From assembly GCF_043641665.1 (NCBI RefSeq), contig NC_092188.1:18373704-18437703 (forward strand): a stretch of 64,000 nucleotides of DNA, read 5' to 3'. The notes under the pieces are model-generated. The model was not told where the DNA came from and did no database searches. It saw only the letters and a program-made list of their open reading frames with translations. Position numbers and translations under genes: made by a program. Source of the DNA: Enoplosus armatus. Its lineage: Eukaryota > Chordata > Actinopteri > Centrarchiformes > Enoplosidae. Position 1 is the stretch's first letter. Each line of letters opens with the position of its first letter. Below are positions 1 through 12,146 of the stretch, in pieces.

Positions 1-1535
1 TCTCATAACTTTTTGTCTTAACTCCCTGGTTATCCTTAGTGACAGCAGTAGCCAATCTTGTGGTGAGAGGAGAGAAGGAGAGGGGGAAAAAACAAGGAAA
101 GAAGCAGGAAAATATGGGGGGATAAAATTAGATGCAGACTGGCCAGACAAAGAGGTTGTAAGTAGCGAATAAAGTTACTATCATCTGCAAGCTGGCACAT
201 AAAACTAAACAAGGGATGTTTAGAAGTTACTGATAGATTGTAAACAAAGTGAAGCCTGTGCATATATCTACCATATACAAGCTTATGTTTTATGATAGAC
301 TCCATAAACCACTGTAACAAAAGCTCTTCCTCTCTTCCAGAGATGGTTTGTTGCCCTCGGATCAGCTCCCAGGAGCTGAAGAGAAAAAAACCCATAACAC
401 ATTACTTATAGTACACCTCACACTTGCAAAAGACAAACAGTTCTTTCCAAATGACTACGTTTTGTTCTTTTTCTCCCCTCACCAGTGATCCAAAAGCCTT
501 GTCTGAGTTCAAGTTGTTACATACTGATTATGCTATGTACATTATGTGTGTGTGTGTTTCAGTCTAATAAGCGTTCCCTCTCCTCATGCACATTCATGGG
601 TCAGTGCCCTCTGCAGAGATAGGTAAGAAAACAAGGTGTGGCTGAATTTGCGAATTGTAAATGTTTTTATGCTCGATAAATAACATGAATGATCAATTAC
701 CAGCCATTATCATCAGTTAACTGGACGTTAAATCACAGAGCTTTCATTGCCGGCACATGTGCTGGATCTGATTCCTTGCTAAATAGGGTGTCAAGAAGAA
801 ATACAGCACAGTAGTCCATTACCTCGTGGCTTCAAAGCTTTTGCTGTATAACAATAGGCACTATGTGGATTTTAGAGGGTATTTTATGCCAATTACTGAA
901 GGTAAAGCCAACTTTAGTTGCCAGGGTGAATGGTTACAGGTGAAAATTAGAACTCACAATAATGGCATTTAATTTAGCTGTTTGAGGGAGAATAAGGTTT
1001 GATTGAACCAGGTTTATCAAATGTTTTCATCTTTCAATCTCATTTTTTTTTAAAACATACTGTAGTCCATCATGAGGGTCCCTGCATAAACAGGACCGTG
1101 ATCCCCTGTGACTGCTGCTCAAACTTTGCAACACTTTAGGAGAAACCACTGTCACCTGTTCAGGATTATCCAAGGTAATAGAGATAAAAGTCCATGTAGG
1201 ACAAAGACACTTCCACACATCTGTTTTCATTGACCTAACCATGTATAAGTCACTTTTATGAGAGTGACCTGCTCTTCCGCTCCTGTCTGCTTCACATCCC
1301 TGACAGCACTGACAGACATTTCTTTTTTTCTTTTCTTTTTTTTTTTTTTTTTACAAATTTCACACTTCACCACCATGCAAGATGCAAGCATCAACAAGGA
1401 TTATATGCATGTCTGCATTATGGATGAATTATGTTAGTAATGGAAAATGTCACCCTTAGGTTAGACTCCAGTCATGATTATAAACTTCTCTCAAAGATAG
1501 GAATGTGATTACAAAAGCATTTTTAGCCAGGCTGG

Positions 1536-1735
1536 CAGCATGGCACTGGCTGAATGTCGGCCCGTCGGCCCACCACTTGGGTCCAGACTGAAATATCTCA
1601 ACAACTACAGGATAGATTTCCATGAAATCAACATTCATGGTCCCCAGATGGTCAAACCTACTGACTTTTGTAATCCCCCAGAGTTTTCCTGTAGCGCCAC
1701 CATGAGGCTGAAGTTTTTTGGTTAGCTATTAGTAT
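1536..1735. repeat. Interspersed teleost repeat fragment, related to 43.2 kb copy
   Basis: The stretch runs from a 'cggcccaccac' block through 'gatagatttccatgaaat' and 'catggtccccagatg' to 'gcgccaccatgaggctgaag'. The same ordered blocks occur at about 43.19-43.48 kb, which shows that both are copies of one dispersed repeat. A further diverged piece (about 1976-2092) has the matching 'agattgacacgaaat' and 'ctagcgccatcatcaag' blocks. I recognise this as a common fish repeat but cannot assign a class. Confidence 0.6.
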
Positions 1736-4700
1736 CTATATCTATCTATCTATCTAGTCTTGTTACTGTGACAAAGTCATGTTTTTTTGTACTTTTTTGA
1801 GAATTTTAAATCAGTAATCTTTTGCACGTAAGTATTCTTTATTTCAAGTATTGTAAGTCAGCTACATTACGCATCCGTCATTGTCACTCACTTTGTACTT
1901 GTTTAGTACGTTTTTAGTAATTTGAGTTTAATTGATTAAAATATTCTAGTACTCTTTCAGTCCCTGATGATATGACTTGGCAACTATTAGATAGATTGAC
2001 ACGAAATCTGGTACAGACTTTTCTTTCCTCCTCAGAATGATTTGTCATAACTTTTGGTGATATCTTCATCTCTAGCGCCATCATCAAGTCAAGAAATCAG
2101 TTTCTCCAATAATTTGTGACTAAATGCCTTAAAAACGAATGATCTTCCAAGACACAATAAACAAAAAAAAGTAAGGACAGAACAGCAAAGTACAAGAAGG
2201 AAATGATGTCCCACCACCCCCATATGGTATTGTTATAATTATGAAAGCATGTTAGCATACTATAATTTGTGTCACCATCACTTTCAAGCTTTGCCAAGTT
2301 AAAAGCTATTATATTAAAACAGAAAACTATTGCAATAATTAAATAGTAGCCATTTATTTGTGCCCCAAACATTTTAATCATTATTTGTCCAAAGCTGCAC
2401 AATTAAAACATGTTTAATATCTACCATCATCACTATAATCTCAGCACAGACATTGTTTCTTTGCCAACCTTTTCTGCCTCTTCTTAATGTTCCTTCTAGA
2501 GACATCTGCCTTCTGCTGGGCATACGTTCTCAACATTTGCTTGGTGACATCTTAACAGTGGAAAAACATACCTCAGTTCTGGGAACATGGCAGTTGGTGG
2601 TGATGCCGTTGTGCAAGAGCATTCAGCTATTAAAAGCCAACCCAACAACGGTGCGTTCGGTTCTGCTTGCAGCCTCATAAAAGTGAAGAGCATCTAAAGC
2701 TCCCCCTTTGCATCCAAGCCTTAATTCATTCCTTATAATGTGACGTTTCCCTCCACCACCACCACCAGCACCACCAGCACCACCTTGGAGAGTGCTGGCA
2801 GCAAATGAGACGTCACCTCCTCGCCTCCTACATGGCATGTCTGTTTTTTATTACAGGTTGAAAGTTTTTTTTTCCATCTGACCTTTCATTACACAAATGG
2901 TTCTTTTTTGGAAATAAGTATATGATGATAAATGACTGTTGGAGGCACACACGGTGTTACACTGCGGGCACATGTACCTTTGATGAGGAATGGAGGGAGG
3001 GATGAGAGGTATGAAGAGCGATGAAGTCCTATTTCTCTCCCTTTTAAAAATAAAGGCTCCCTCAAGACCGTTTCAATTAGTCATCGAAAGGTAAATTGGT
3101 CAGTTTATTTGACTGAATGAGAGCAGATTTCAAGAAAAATGACTTCAATGCTTATAAGTCAGAGAGGAATTTTTCACCCAACTCCCTCCCGTTGATGCAA
3201 CTGTGTGCTTCATATGTGGTGGAGCAGTGTGTTGGAGACCTGGACTGATTTTGCTTTGTTTCCAAGAGTTTTTCAGACAAACTTCAAATATCTGATAACT
3301 TGAAAGACAAAAAAAGGAGCATGGCTGCCATCATCATTAAAATCCGTTACGCCTCATGAAAGTACCAACCTTTCAGAAAGCCTTTGTGTTGACCACTCAG
3401 ATCATGATATAGCCGATTATAAAACAGATGCAGCCGGTTCCCAGTGTGGACCATACTGGGAAATGCCACCAGTGGAAACACCCACCAACACCTGCCAGTC
3501 ATGCTCACCATGGCTGTAGGTTGGCAAGCCTCCAATCATCCTTTTTTACAACAACTCTGTCTGGAAAGTTCTGATGAGGTGCTAAGTGTCTAATAAAGGG
3601 TGAGATTAAACTCCTTAAATCAGGACATGACTCCGTCCATACTATTTAACAATCTCTCGATCATTTGCCAAGGAATGTGCCCAATTCTAACAGGCGGCAC
3701 AGATGGTCACTAGATCCACTTAAATGTCTGTGTTTTTAAACAAGTAAACCACCAGCTTTTCCTTCTCTGCAGGCGAGAGAGGTTGGTGAGTCAAAGGTAA
3801 AGTTTGTTATTTGCTCACTTAATGACTATGGTCAACTGCATTGCCAAACTGGTCCACAAAGTACAACTGAGGAAAGCCATTCACCTCCCATTGTTGTTTG
3901 CACTGCTGGATCCTGTTCTTGTGGTACAGTGTATGAGAAATTTGAGAGCACAATGGTGGTCCAATTTCAAGATTTAATGGAGGGACTTAATTTGTTACTA
4001 CACAGTTACTTCAGGCTTTTCACACACACTCATAACTACGAAAAGTAGTTACAGCAAAAGTCATAGTCATAGTTTACAGAAAAAAAAAATCAAAAATCAA
4101 ATGATTGTTCCAAGAAGCCGTCACAATGGCGTGCTTTCATCTGAACTCCCATCACCCGTCTTTAGACCTTCATGATGTCTCTCTCAACATCCTGCTGTGT
4201 TGCTGGAATCAAGAACCATCTGGCTCAATTCTCAGAGGAACCATCACCTACTTTGAAGTGTGTGGACGGCTGGAGCCTGCCCACAGAACTATAAGCGAAC
4301 TTGAAATAAATGTCAGTTCAAATCAGAGTATACAGGTCAAACAAAGCATATTCAAAGCAGGTATAGAATATACAGGTCTATTCTGTGGTATGTGCAGGAG
4401 GAATACGTAGCAATTACAGTATAAAAAAATTGACCTTTTAAGTATAAACTGCTTTAAACCCTAACACAATGCATGCAGTGACAATATTTTAAAAGGAATA
4501 ATGGTAAAAGACCAGATTTGAGCCATGCATGATCCATTGTGTGAAAAAAAATTACAAATCTGAAACATTTTTGCTCTACATGTGGAAAAACCCTGGGCCA
4601 CAAAGAATGACCATGTTACACCTTGATTCAAATCAAATCCAAATAAAACAGTGTCGTGGTTTTTAGACTACCAGGTCTGGTTACTGTTTTATGGCAGATG

Positions 4701-6129
4701 CTGAATCATCGCATGAGTCTGGCAGGTGGGAGGTAAAAAGCATCAGAGGGGGAAGAAAACAAGAAGAGTGTAGATTTCAATGGCGACAGCTGGAAGGAAA
4801 ATTTGCAAGCAAAGGAAGAGATGTTCTGGAAAGCCCCCATGTTACAAACGGTACAGAACGTCAAAATTACACAGCCGTACAAACACAGTCATGGGTGTGC
4901 AGACACCTACACACACTAACATGCTTCTGCATGCACACGCTGAAGCTTACACAAACACACATTTTATTTATTTAGATTCATAAAACCTCAAAATGTTCAA
5001 CAAAAGCCATGCAAGACTGAAATAAAAAACAACAGCAACAAACTTTTCATCATGCAATATCCAAACACACAAAGTAAACAAATGAAACCAACTTCCCACC
5101 AGCCTCATATTGCACACTATAGATCGTAACATGCCACCTACATTCACATCAAAGCCCATGTTTTGGTTTCCAGGTGAAGGAGCAAGTTATTCCCTGTCTC
5201 ATCCACATTTACCACCACCAAAGTGTGAACCAGAAACTCAAGAAAATAGAAGAAAAAAACATATGCATTTTATATGTACTGGATATCCCAGCAACCTGGC
5301 AGCCCAACAAGCGAGCAGTGAGCCACCAGCAGGGTCTTTTGCGGTCTGCTTATTGTTTGGTGTTACAGCAAGAAGACGTAGCATAGCAACATTTTCTAAA
5401 AACAGTAAGAGAAGGACAAAAATAAACAGCATTTCTTGTGGTTTGTTTGAAAATGTTGTGTTTTTGTGTTAATCTGCCCGTAACACTTTTTATATTTTAT
5501 ATCAGCCATTTAAAATGCCTCACGAATCTTCTTCCTCCAGCACTGCGCCTGGTGTTGCTCAGATAGGAAACTAAAGAACCTCAACTAATTTCACACAATA
5601 ATTGAGTGGGATTTAAGTATCTCTCCCTTTAAAACTTTATAGACAATTGAAGCTTGAGATGCAATTGTTTATTGTCTGTTTGGAAAGACAACTTATAGTC
5701 AATTTACAGACATTTTACCAGCATCATACTGTAGTTTCCCTTGCTGCCTTGCAGTATAAAACAAAGTTGTTACAGCTCTGGGCAGCCCTGAATGCTACAT
5801 GGATTAAAGTCAGTGTTGGTCCTGGCCTGCGCCAAGCCAAAAAGCTGTAACAACAAGAACAAGCACTAACTCAAATCTACAGGGTTTATTTGGTTTGAGT
5901 TCCACACTGTCAGACACTGGCGAGGTCGTTTTTGGCCACACAGCAGAGAGGAAAATGAAGTTAGAAAAGTGCTTCATCCAAGCACTTTTATATGAGCTGA
6001 TTTATCAGATCAGAAAAGCTGAATGGAAAAATATGATTAATAATAAAAAATAAATGTGTGTATTTTAGAACATATTTTATTGTGCATGCATTCCCTGATG
6101 TAACTACTCTCAGCATTCAGAATCTTGTT

Positions 6130-6625
6130 TAGTAGTTTTGTGAAATGTGCTTTCTTTCCAAATAAGTGTATTTCTCATTTCTGTCCCTTAAATATGACGC
6201 TAGCCAACAGCTGGTTAGCTTAGCATAAAGACCAGAAATAGGACAGCTAGTCTGGCTCTGTCCTAAAGTTAAAGAAATCTGCCTTTACCAGCAGCTCTAA
6301 AGCTCACTACTTAACATGTTTTATCTCATTTGTCTCACAAGAACGGAAGAGTAAAAACAAGATATTGTCGTGACTGTGAGGTTGCCAGGCTCAGGCACCT
6401 GACCAAGAAATTGTCCAGCACATCACTGCCTATAAAACCACCACAAAATTGTCGTTTTTACAATTTGCTGTTTGTACCAATTAAACTACTATAAAGTATA
6501 CTGGCCCTTTAGGTAGCCCCTCAGTTCATCTCGTCTGAAAAACGCTGTTTTAGCTCCTGTCTTTAAGGACCCCCTCCCTAACCCAATAATCACATTTTCT
6601 AAGATGTTGAACTATTTCTTTAATA
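6130..6625. repeat. TAGC-rich MITE-like repeat, copy 1
   Basis: Shares the internal block 'cagctggttagcttagcataaagac', followed by 'ctggctctgtcc', with copies at 9.6 and 34.8 kb. It ends in 'gaactatttctttaa', the same terminal block as the 34.8 kb copy. I recognise this as a very common percomorph repeat with foldback character; it has no coding capacity. Confidence 0.6.
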
Positions 6626-7085
6626 TCAAACTAGATGACAAAACTTTCATTTTGTGTAAGATTTCAAATGTCACTGCACAGTTCAGTGTAAGTAAGGCTC
6701 AAGATTCAAAGTGTCAGAGAAAGTGTGGTTAGACAAAGACAAAGCAAAATAGACACAATACAGATGCAGATTGACATACAGCGATTCACAGAGAAACACA
6801 GCCAGGCAGGCATGCAGGTGAGCAGGGCTCAGCCGGTCCTCAGCAGGCTCACCTCAGACAGGACAGGTGTGACAAATTCACCCAGCAGTGATAGGGGTGT
6901 GATAGTCTCCGCGGTTCCCAGAGGAGAAAACATTTGAGCATCATGCGTGTATCCTGGCCCTGACTAACGCACACCCCCATGGATAACACATTCCACTCAG
7001 CTAAACAGCCGTGAGAGCGGTCGGTGTGATCGGCAAAGTACATATCTATGCAGCCAGGGATGCTCACGGACACACAACTGCCTGT

Positions 7086-7088
<3 letters not shown>

Positions 7089-7132
<44 letters not shown>
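7089..7132. repeat. (AC)n microsatellite
   Basis: Uninterrupted AC dinucleotide array of about 22 units. Confidence 0.97.
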
Positions 7133-7137
<5 letters not shown>

Positions 7138-7674
7138 GCACCCCTACACCTCAATCAGACCCTCTCAAGAAGCACTGAGGTGCATCGCTGAAATTCAAAC
7201 CCAGCACAGACCAGCACTCTTCACTGCTGAGAGGCAGAGCAGCTCATCCTGAAAGATGTAATTTCTCAGGGAGAGGGAAGGTGTGGGAGATGCAGGGACC
7301 ATGCAAAGTGGACTGGAGGTGGAAGAGATAAAGGGGGCACTTCTGGGATAAAAAGAAAGGGAGTGATGGGCATCTGCTGGTACTTTTGCATATTAGAGCG
7401 AGGACGATATAGTCTTATAATGCAGACGGGAGGTTCTAGAAAGAGGTACATGCCATGTAATGCATGGAAGAGTAATTTTTATAATGGCTGCAAAGTAGAT
7501 ATATCATGTAAAGCACAGATGATATTGATATTTCCTTTCTGCAGTGTTGTTCCCGTATTCAGATATTTCCTTTGGCAGCTCCAGTTTCCTCCCACTTTGC
7601 AAATACATGCAAGTCTGCTGAGACTGGAGACTCAAATTTGCTCATTAGTGTGAATTTCAGCGCAAGGGGGTGTG

Positions 7675-7805
7675 TCTATGTTTGCTCTATGACAGACTAG
7701 TAACCTGTCCAGGCTCTTTCCATGCCTTCAGTCCAATGCATGCTGGGATAGGTTCCCAGTATCCCTGAAGAGGAAGCGACGGAAAATTTATGAATGGATG
7801 AAAAA
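7675..7805. repeat. LINE/SINE 3'-tail-like repeat fragment
   Basis: Contains 'atgacagactagtaacctgtcc', then 'aatgcatgctgggatagg', and ends in 'atgaatggatgaa'. This order matches a 3' tail widespread in fish genomes. A related, shorter piece is at 28.78 kb. Class assignment rests on recognition and was not searched. Confidence 0.5.
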
Positions 7806-9502
7806 TGTTCTCATAATGGCTACATCCTCAGTGGTGTCTTATATTAGGCCCAGTTTAAGATATTAGTGCTTTATGATCCTTGCAAGAGTAGAAGAGGAAG
7901 TGTGTCACAACCACCATGTTTGCCATCTTGGCTTTGTGTGTGTGTGTACCCACTTGGCAGTTAAGACTCATTAAAAAAGGGCGTGAGGGAGCCATCCAGC
8001 GGTTTCTTGTCATTAATGAAGAACAGCACTGACAACCGCAGAACCCACACATACACACAAACACTATAAACACAAAATAAGGCACATATGCACATGTCCA
8101 AATACACCCATTGACTGTTTGTCCTCTCTTGTTTGGCTCTTTGCTCCCTGCTGCTCTCTGCTACAAACACTTTTTTTCTTCTTCTTTCCGGTCGTATTAA
8201 GTGTGATGACCCTATAAACACACATAAATACATCCACACACAGACAGACACGTAATTTTACAAAATCAACAATGCATGTGTGAAGTGCTCTGGAGGACTT
8301 CAGGGTCACAAGCTAGAAAAATAACAAGGAAAACAAGGAGCTGCACAAACCACAAAGTGGGATATCTGGGGATTTACTTAAAGTAAAGCATGAGTGGATG
8401 AAGCTTAGTTTCCTCAAGCTTTGCTCTGTGATAAAACTTTGCATAATGATATAACAGTTGTGAATGGGCCGGGGATAGGTGAAAGACGGATGAGGAAGTT
8501 GTGTGACAAGTCGTTCAATCACCCCTTTTACTTCCTGGGCCAACAACCCTCACCACTTCCAGGCGAGTATCTTTAAAGAGGATGTTGTGTGTTCAGAGCA
8601 GCTCTGCACTTTCTCAACAACAGCTCTATCACTTCAAAAGCTTAGCCCCTGAACTGTTTGTTTACAGGCTGCACAGCATTGATTGTATGGCAAACAGTCT
8701 GTAGCATGCACAGCTCACACAGGAACTCTGGCTATCACTTTGGGGGGATACAATGAATGCTTTCTCTGCTCGAGGCTGTCATCTAGTGGCACTGGATTCA
8801 ACGATACTGGAAAAACATGCACTGAAGTTGTTGTATCCTTGATTGTAAAATAATAGGAGCATGGTTTGAGTTACACACAGCTGTGTGAGATGGGACTCCT
8901 ATGGTGATTTGTAGCACCGTGATGGCTTTTCCTCTGCTGTGTTTCTCCTCCCAGACATTGAGATAACAGCTCTCACCTTACCTCGATCAACAACTGAGGG
9001 GCTGCGGACGGCTTCCCGGGGTGGATGAGGGCACCGGGGTGACCTGAGGGCGGGGGAGGCAAGGCGAGAAGGGGTGGAGGACTTGCAGGTGTCCAAACTC
9101 CCCTGGCTATGGACAGGTGCACCGCACCTGTGCCACATATGTTCAGTCACTCACATGTGTGTGTGTGAAGCTTGGACACTCCTGAATACCAGCTGTGCTC
9201 TATGAAGTTTCTCTCTCTTTCCTTCACACACTTACCACCCTGCCTCCTAAAACACCCACACAGCCTTCACATACAGTCCCTCCCTGCAACACACACTCTT
9301 ACATATACAGTCCACCAGGTGCCCCACACTCTTCTGTGAAAATGGATCAATGTGTTAACTAGTGTAACAGGTCAATAGGTGTCTAATCACTTGCTATCCG
9401 TCAGTGGCTAACAGATGTGGGGAGCATCTTTTCATCAGATCTGATAAGGACATTATGATAGATACACCCCCTCCCCTTTGATCCTCCCTAAAGGTTTGAG
9501 AG

Positions 9503-9503
<1 letters not shown>

Positions 9504-9538
<35 letters not shown>
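9504..9538. repeat. (TG)n microsatellite
   Basis: Uninterrupted TG array of about 17 units. Confidence 0.95.
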
Positions 9539-9541
<3 letters not shown>

Positions 9542-9575
9542 TGTTATACATGTGTTCCTTCATCTTCTAGTGGTT

Positions 9576-9995
9576 AAAGGAATAGTTTTGGGAATAGTTT
9601 ATGGTAATGCGCTAATTTGTTTTCTTGCAGAGAGTCAGGTGATCATGTTTCTATGGTAAATATGCTAAGCTTCAGCCAGCAGCTGGTTAGCTTAGCTTAG
9701 CATAAAGACTGAAAACAGCCAGCCTGGCTCTGTCTGAAAGTAACTAAATCTGCCTATTAGCGCCTATTAGTTCCCTAATTAGCATCTATCTCTTGTTTGT
9801 TTAACTTGTACAAAAACCGAAGAGTAAAAATGACACGTTGCGGACAAAGTGTAAAAATAATTGTTTTTACACTGTTTTTTTCAGCTGTTTTCCCGTTTCC
9901 AGTCTTAATGCTAAGCTAAGCAAATTGGCTGCTGGCAGTAGCTTCATATTAAGCATATAGACATGAGTGTTGTCGATGAGCTTAAAATTAGGCTA
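9576..9995. repeat. TAGC-rich MITE-like repeat, copy 2
   Basis: Begins 'ttaaaggaatagtttt', contains 'gctggttagcttagcttagc' and 'agcctggctctgtctg', and later the inverted 'atgctaagctaagca' followed by 'gtagcttcatatt'. Internal inverted repetition and similarity to the 6.1 and 34.8 kb copies support one family. The right terminus looks lost. Confidence 0.6.
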
Positions 9996-10013
9996 ATTAA
10001 GTTATATATTGAT

Positions 10014-10044
<31 letters not shown>

Positions 10045-12058
10045 CTGTGTCCTAAGGAGCTGATTCAGCAGTCTGAAGGTCACTTTCAGACATATGGGAG
10101 TTTAATCAGAAGCCATTGTTCCAAAACAGCGGCCCTCTCCTCCTACAGGGAGTTCCCCTTTGAGAAAAAGAGAGGTCTGTAGATGACAGAGGAGAGAGGA
10201 GGAAAGGGCAGAGGTGAGCCTAGTGAAGAGGTGAAGAGGAGGCTGGGAGAACTGGTGGAGGTGAGTAGGAGAGTGATAAAGGATTTGGGGGGAAAAGAAG
10301 GATGGAGGAGGAATAGAGTCTCTGCTGATATAAAAAATGACGTACAAAATATATACACAAATGTACACAGACTAATAAAGAAAGATATATTATGGGTAAA
10401 AAGGAATGGAGAATGAAGTAAGGATGGACCAAACCAATGGTTGAGATATGACTATTATTTACAGGTTAGGTCTCAAGTCATTTTATTGCCTCTGAATTAC
10501 ACCAGGAAACTGCTCTGCTACAGTTGGCATCCAACATAAAACAAAACCAGATCTCACAAGTACACACATGTATTCACACACACACAAACAGAATTTCCAC
10601 AGCGTCTGGACAGCATTACGTGGTGCAGCAGAGGAACCCCCCCACCACTCCCTAATTATACAGAACACTCTCTTACAGAACACGGTTTATCACTGTATTG
10701 TAGCAGAGCAAAAACACACACACACAACACTCTTCAAACACAATAATAGAGGGACTGCATTAAAACTACCATCTTCAACAGAGAGGGCTCTTCTGTTGTG
10801 GCAAACACGGAACACATTTACATGTGAGAAGCGAAGAAATGCCAAGAGAGCGAGGACAGAAGTGATAAGTAAAGAAAGGCGAGTTCTCTGACTGTCTTGT
10901 GGAATCATTTGATTTTGTTTGATGATGATAGACAACAAATGGGCTCTGTGGGAACTGTAAACAACATGCACCGCAAGCGATGGCGAGCCGGGTATCATGT
11001 GATGGTGCCTGGAACTCTCTCCATGTGAAGCAGGGCGAATGGGGAAGTGTGGTGGAAAGGCAGAGGCCCAACTGATAAACAGAGCTGAGGGGTAATGTAC
11101 ATAAATGCCTGCTGCGTCTCTCTCAGGCGATGAATAATGAGCCGGGCTGCATGTAAACTGTGGCTGGAAAACAACAAAAGCTGCTGACTAACTGTAGTGG
11201 TGTGTGGCGAGGCGGGGACGCCCTGTCATTTGGGCTCTTTCCTGCACAGGGAGGCCTCTCTCCCCTAAACATCCCTTGTGTGAATAAAGCACGGCCGAGG
11301 CTCTAAGTGTAGTTATGCATTCTTTTCTTAGATTACATTTAAAATAGAAATGAAAAAAACAACAGAATTTATAAATCAAATCAGTCAATATAAAAGTCAT
11401 TCTGGTACAATAAAGCCTGTACTTATTGTATAAGAGGCACTGATTATGAATGGCGGTTACAGTTCAGTAAGTATGGACTCTTACTCTATGGAAGATTTGA
11501 AATGCCTAAATCAAACACAGAAATAAAGTGAAATACAATACACATGAATTGGAATTGCTTTTTCTGTATGCGTATACTGTGTCACATAAAATGATTTAAC
11601 CTTTCGTCCAGCCACAAATAACTGAATTGATTTTGATTGTGGAAAATTCATACATTATAACAGAAAGCCTGTGTCACAAACAGGCATAGCGGGAGTAATG
11701 AAAGATGCTATCAAATAGCATTATGGGAAGTTTAGGATCCAGTGACTAAAAGTCAGAATATAGCCTCTTTTCTACCTGTTTCACATTTTACACCGGGTGC
11801 CCATATAAAAGGTGTTTTGTAAAATAATAACACAAGTTGCATTTACCATTCAGGCAGTCAATTGTCTTAGTGTTGTAACTGTCTTGTAGATTAAATAGTA
11901 AAAACTCGGGAAAGGACTTTTTATTTTCTCCATTTATTTGCAAAGCAATAAGTACAGGCATAAAAACAATAATAATTAAAATAGTGAGAAAGATTTAGAA
12001 AATTCTAACTATAACAAATACATTCAGTTTCCCTCTTTGAGTCCACTGACAACATGTC

Positions 12059-12064
12059 TTTATT
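12059..12064 (-). terminator. trmt11: Poly(A) signal of trmt11
   Basis: AATAAA on the minus strand, 83 nt after the trmt11 stop codon. It is the nearest canonical signal and implies a short 3' UTR. Further signals exist downstream, so a longer UTR cannot be excluded. Confidence 0.5.
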
Positions 12065-12146
12065 ATTGTGTTGGGTTGTTTTCTCCATTCTATAAAGACA
12101 CACTGAAGAGATTTCCTCTGATCTTCATCTTGGACAATCGATCTGT

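Larger units (their letters stand above)
1..12058. other. Gene-poor flank downstream of trmt11
   Basis: I see no convincing exon in this stretch. Open frames are short, lack recognisable domains and often run through CA/TG repeats. It holds three kinds of interspersed repeat (annotated separately near 1.5-2.1, 6.1-6.6, 7.7 and 9.6 kb), (AC)n arrays at 7.09 and 9.50 kb, and one GC-richer patch near 8.95-9.15 kb. The trmt11 transcript probably ends at its right edge. Confidence 0.6.

Noticed and set aside
4105..4410. 101-codon plus-strand open frame in the left flank
   Set aside because: Nothing in the translation resembles a known domain and no splice or promoter context supports it.
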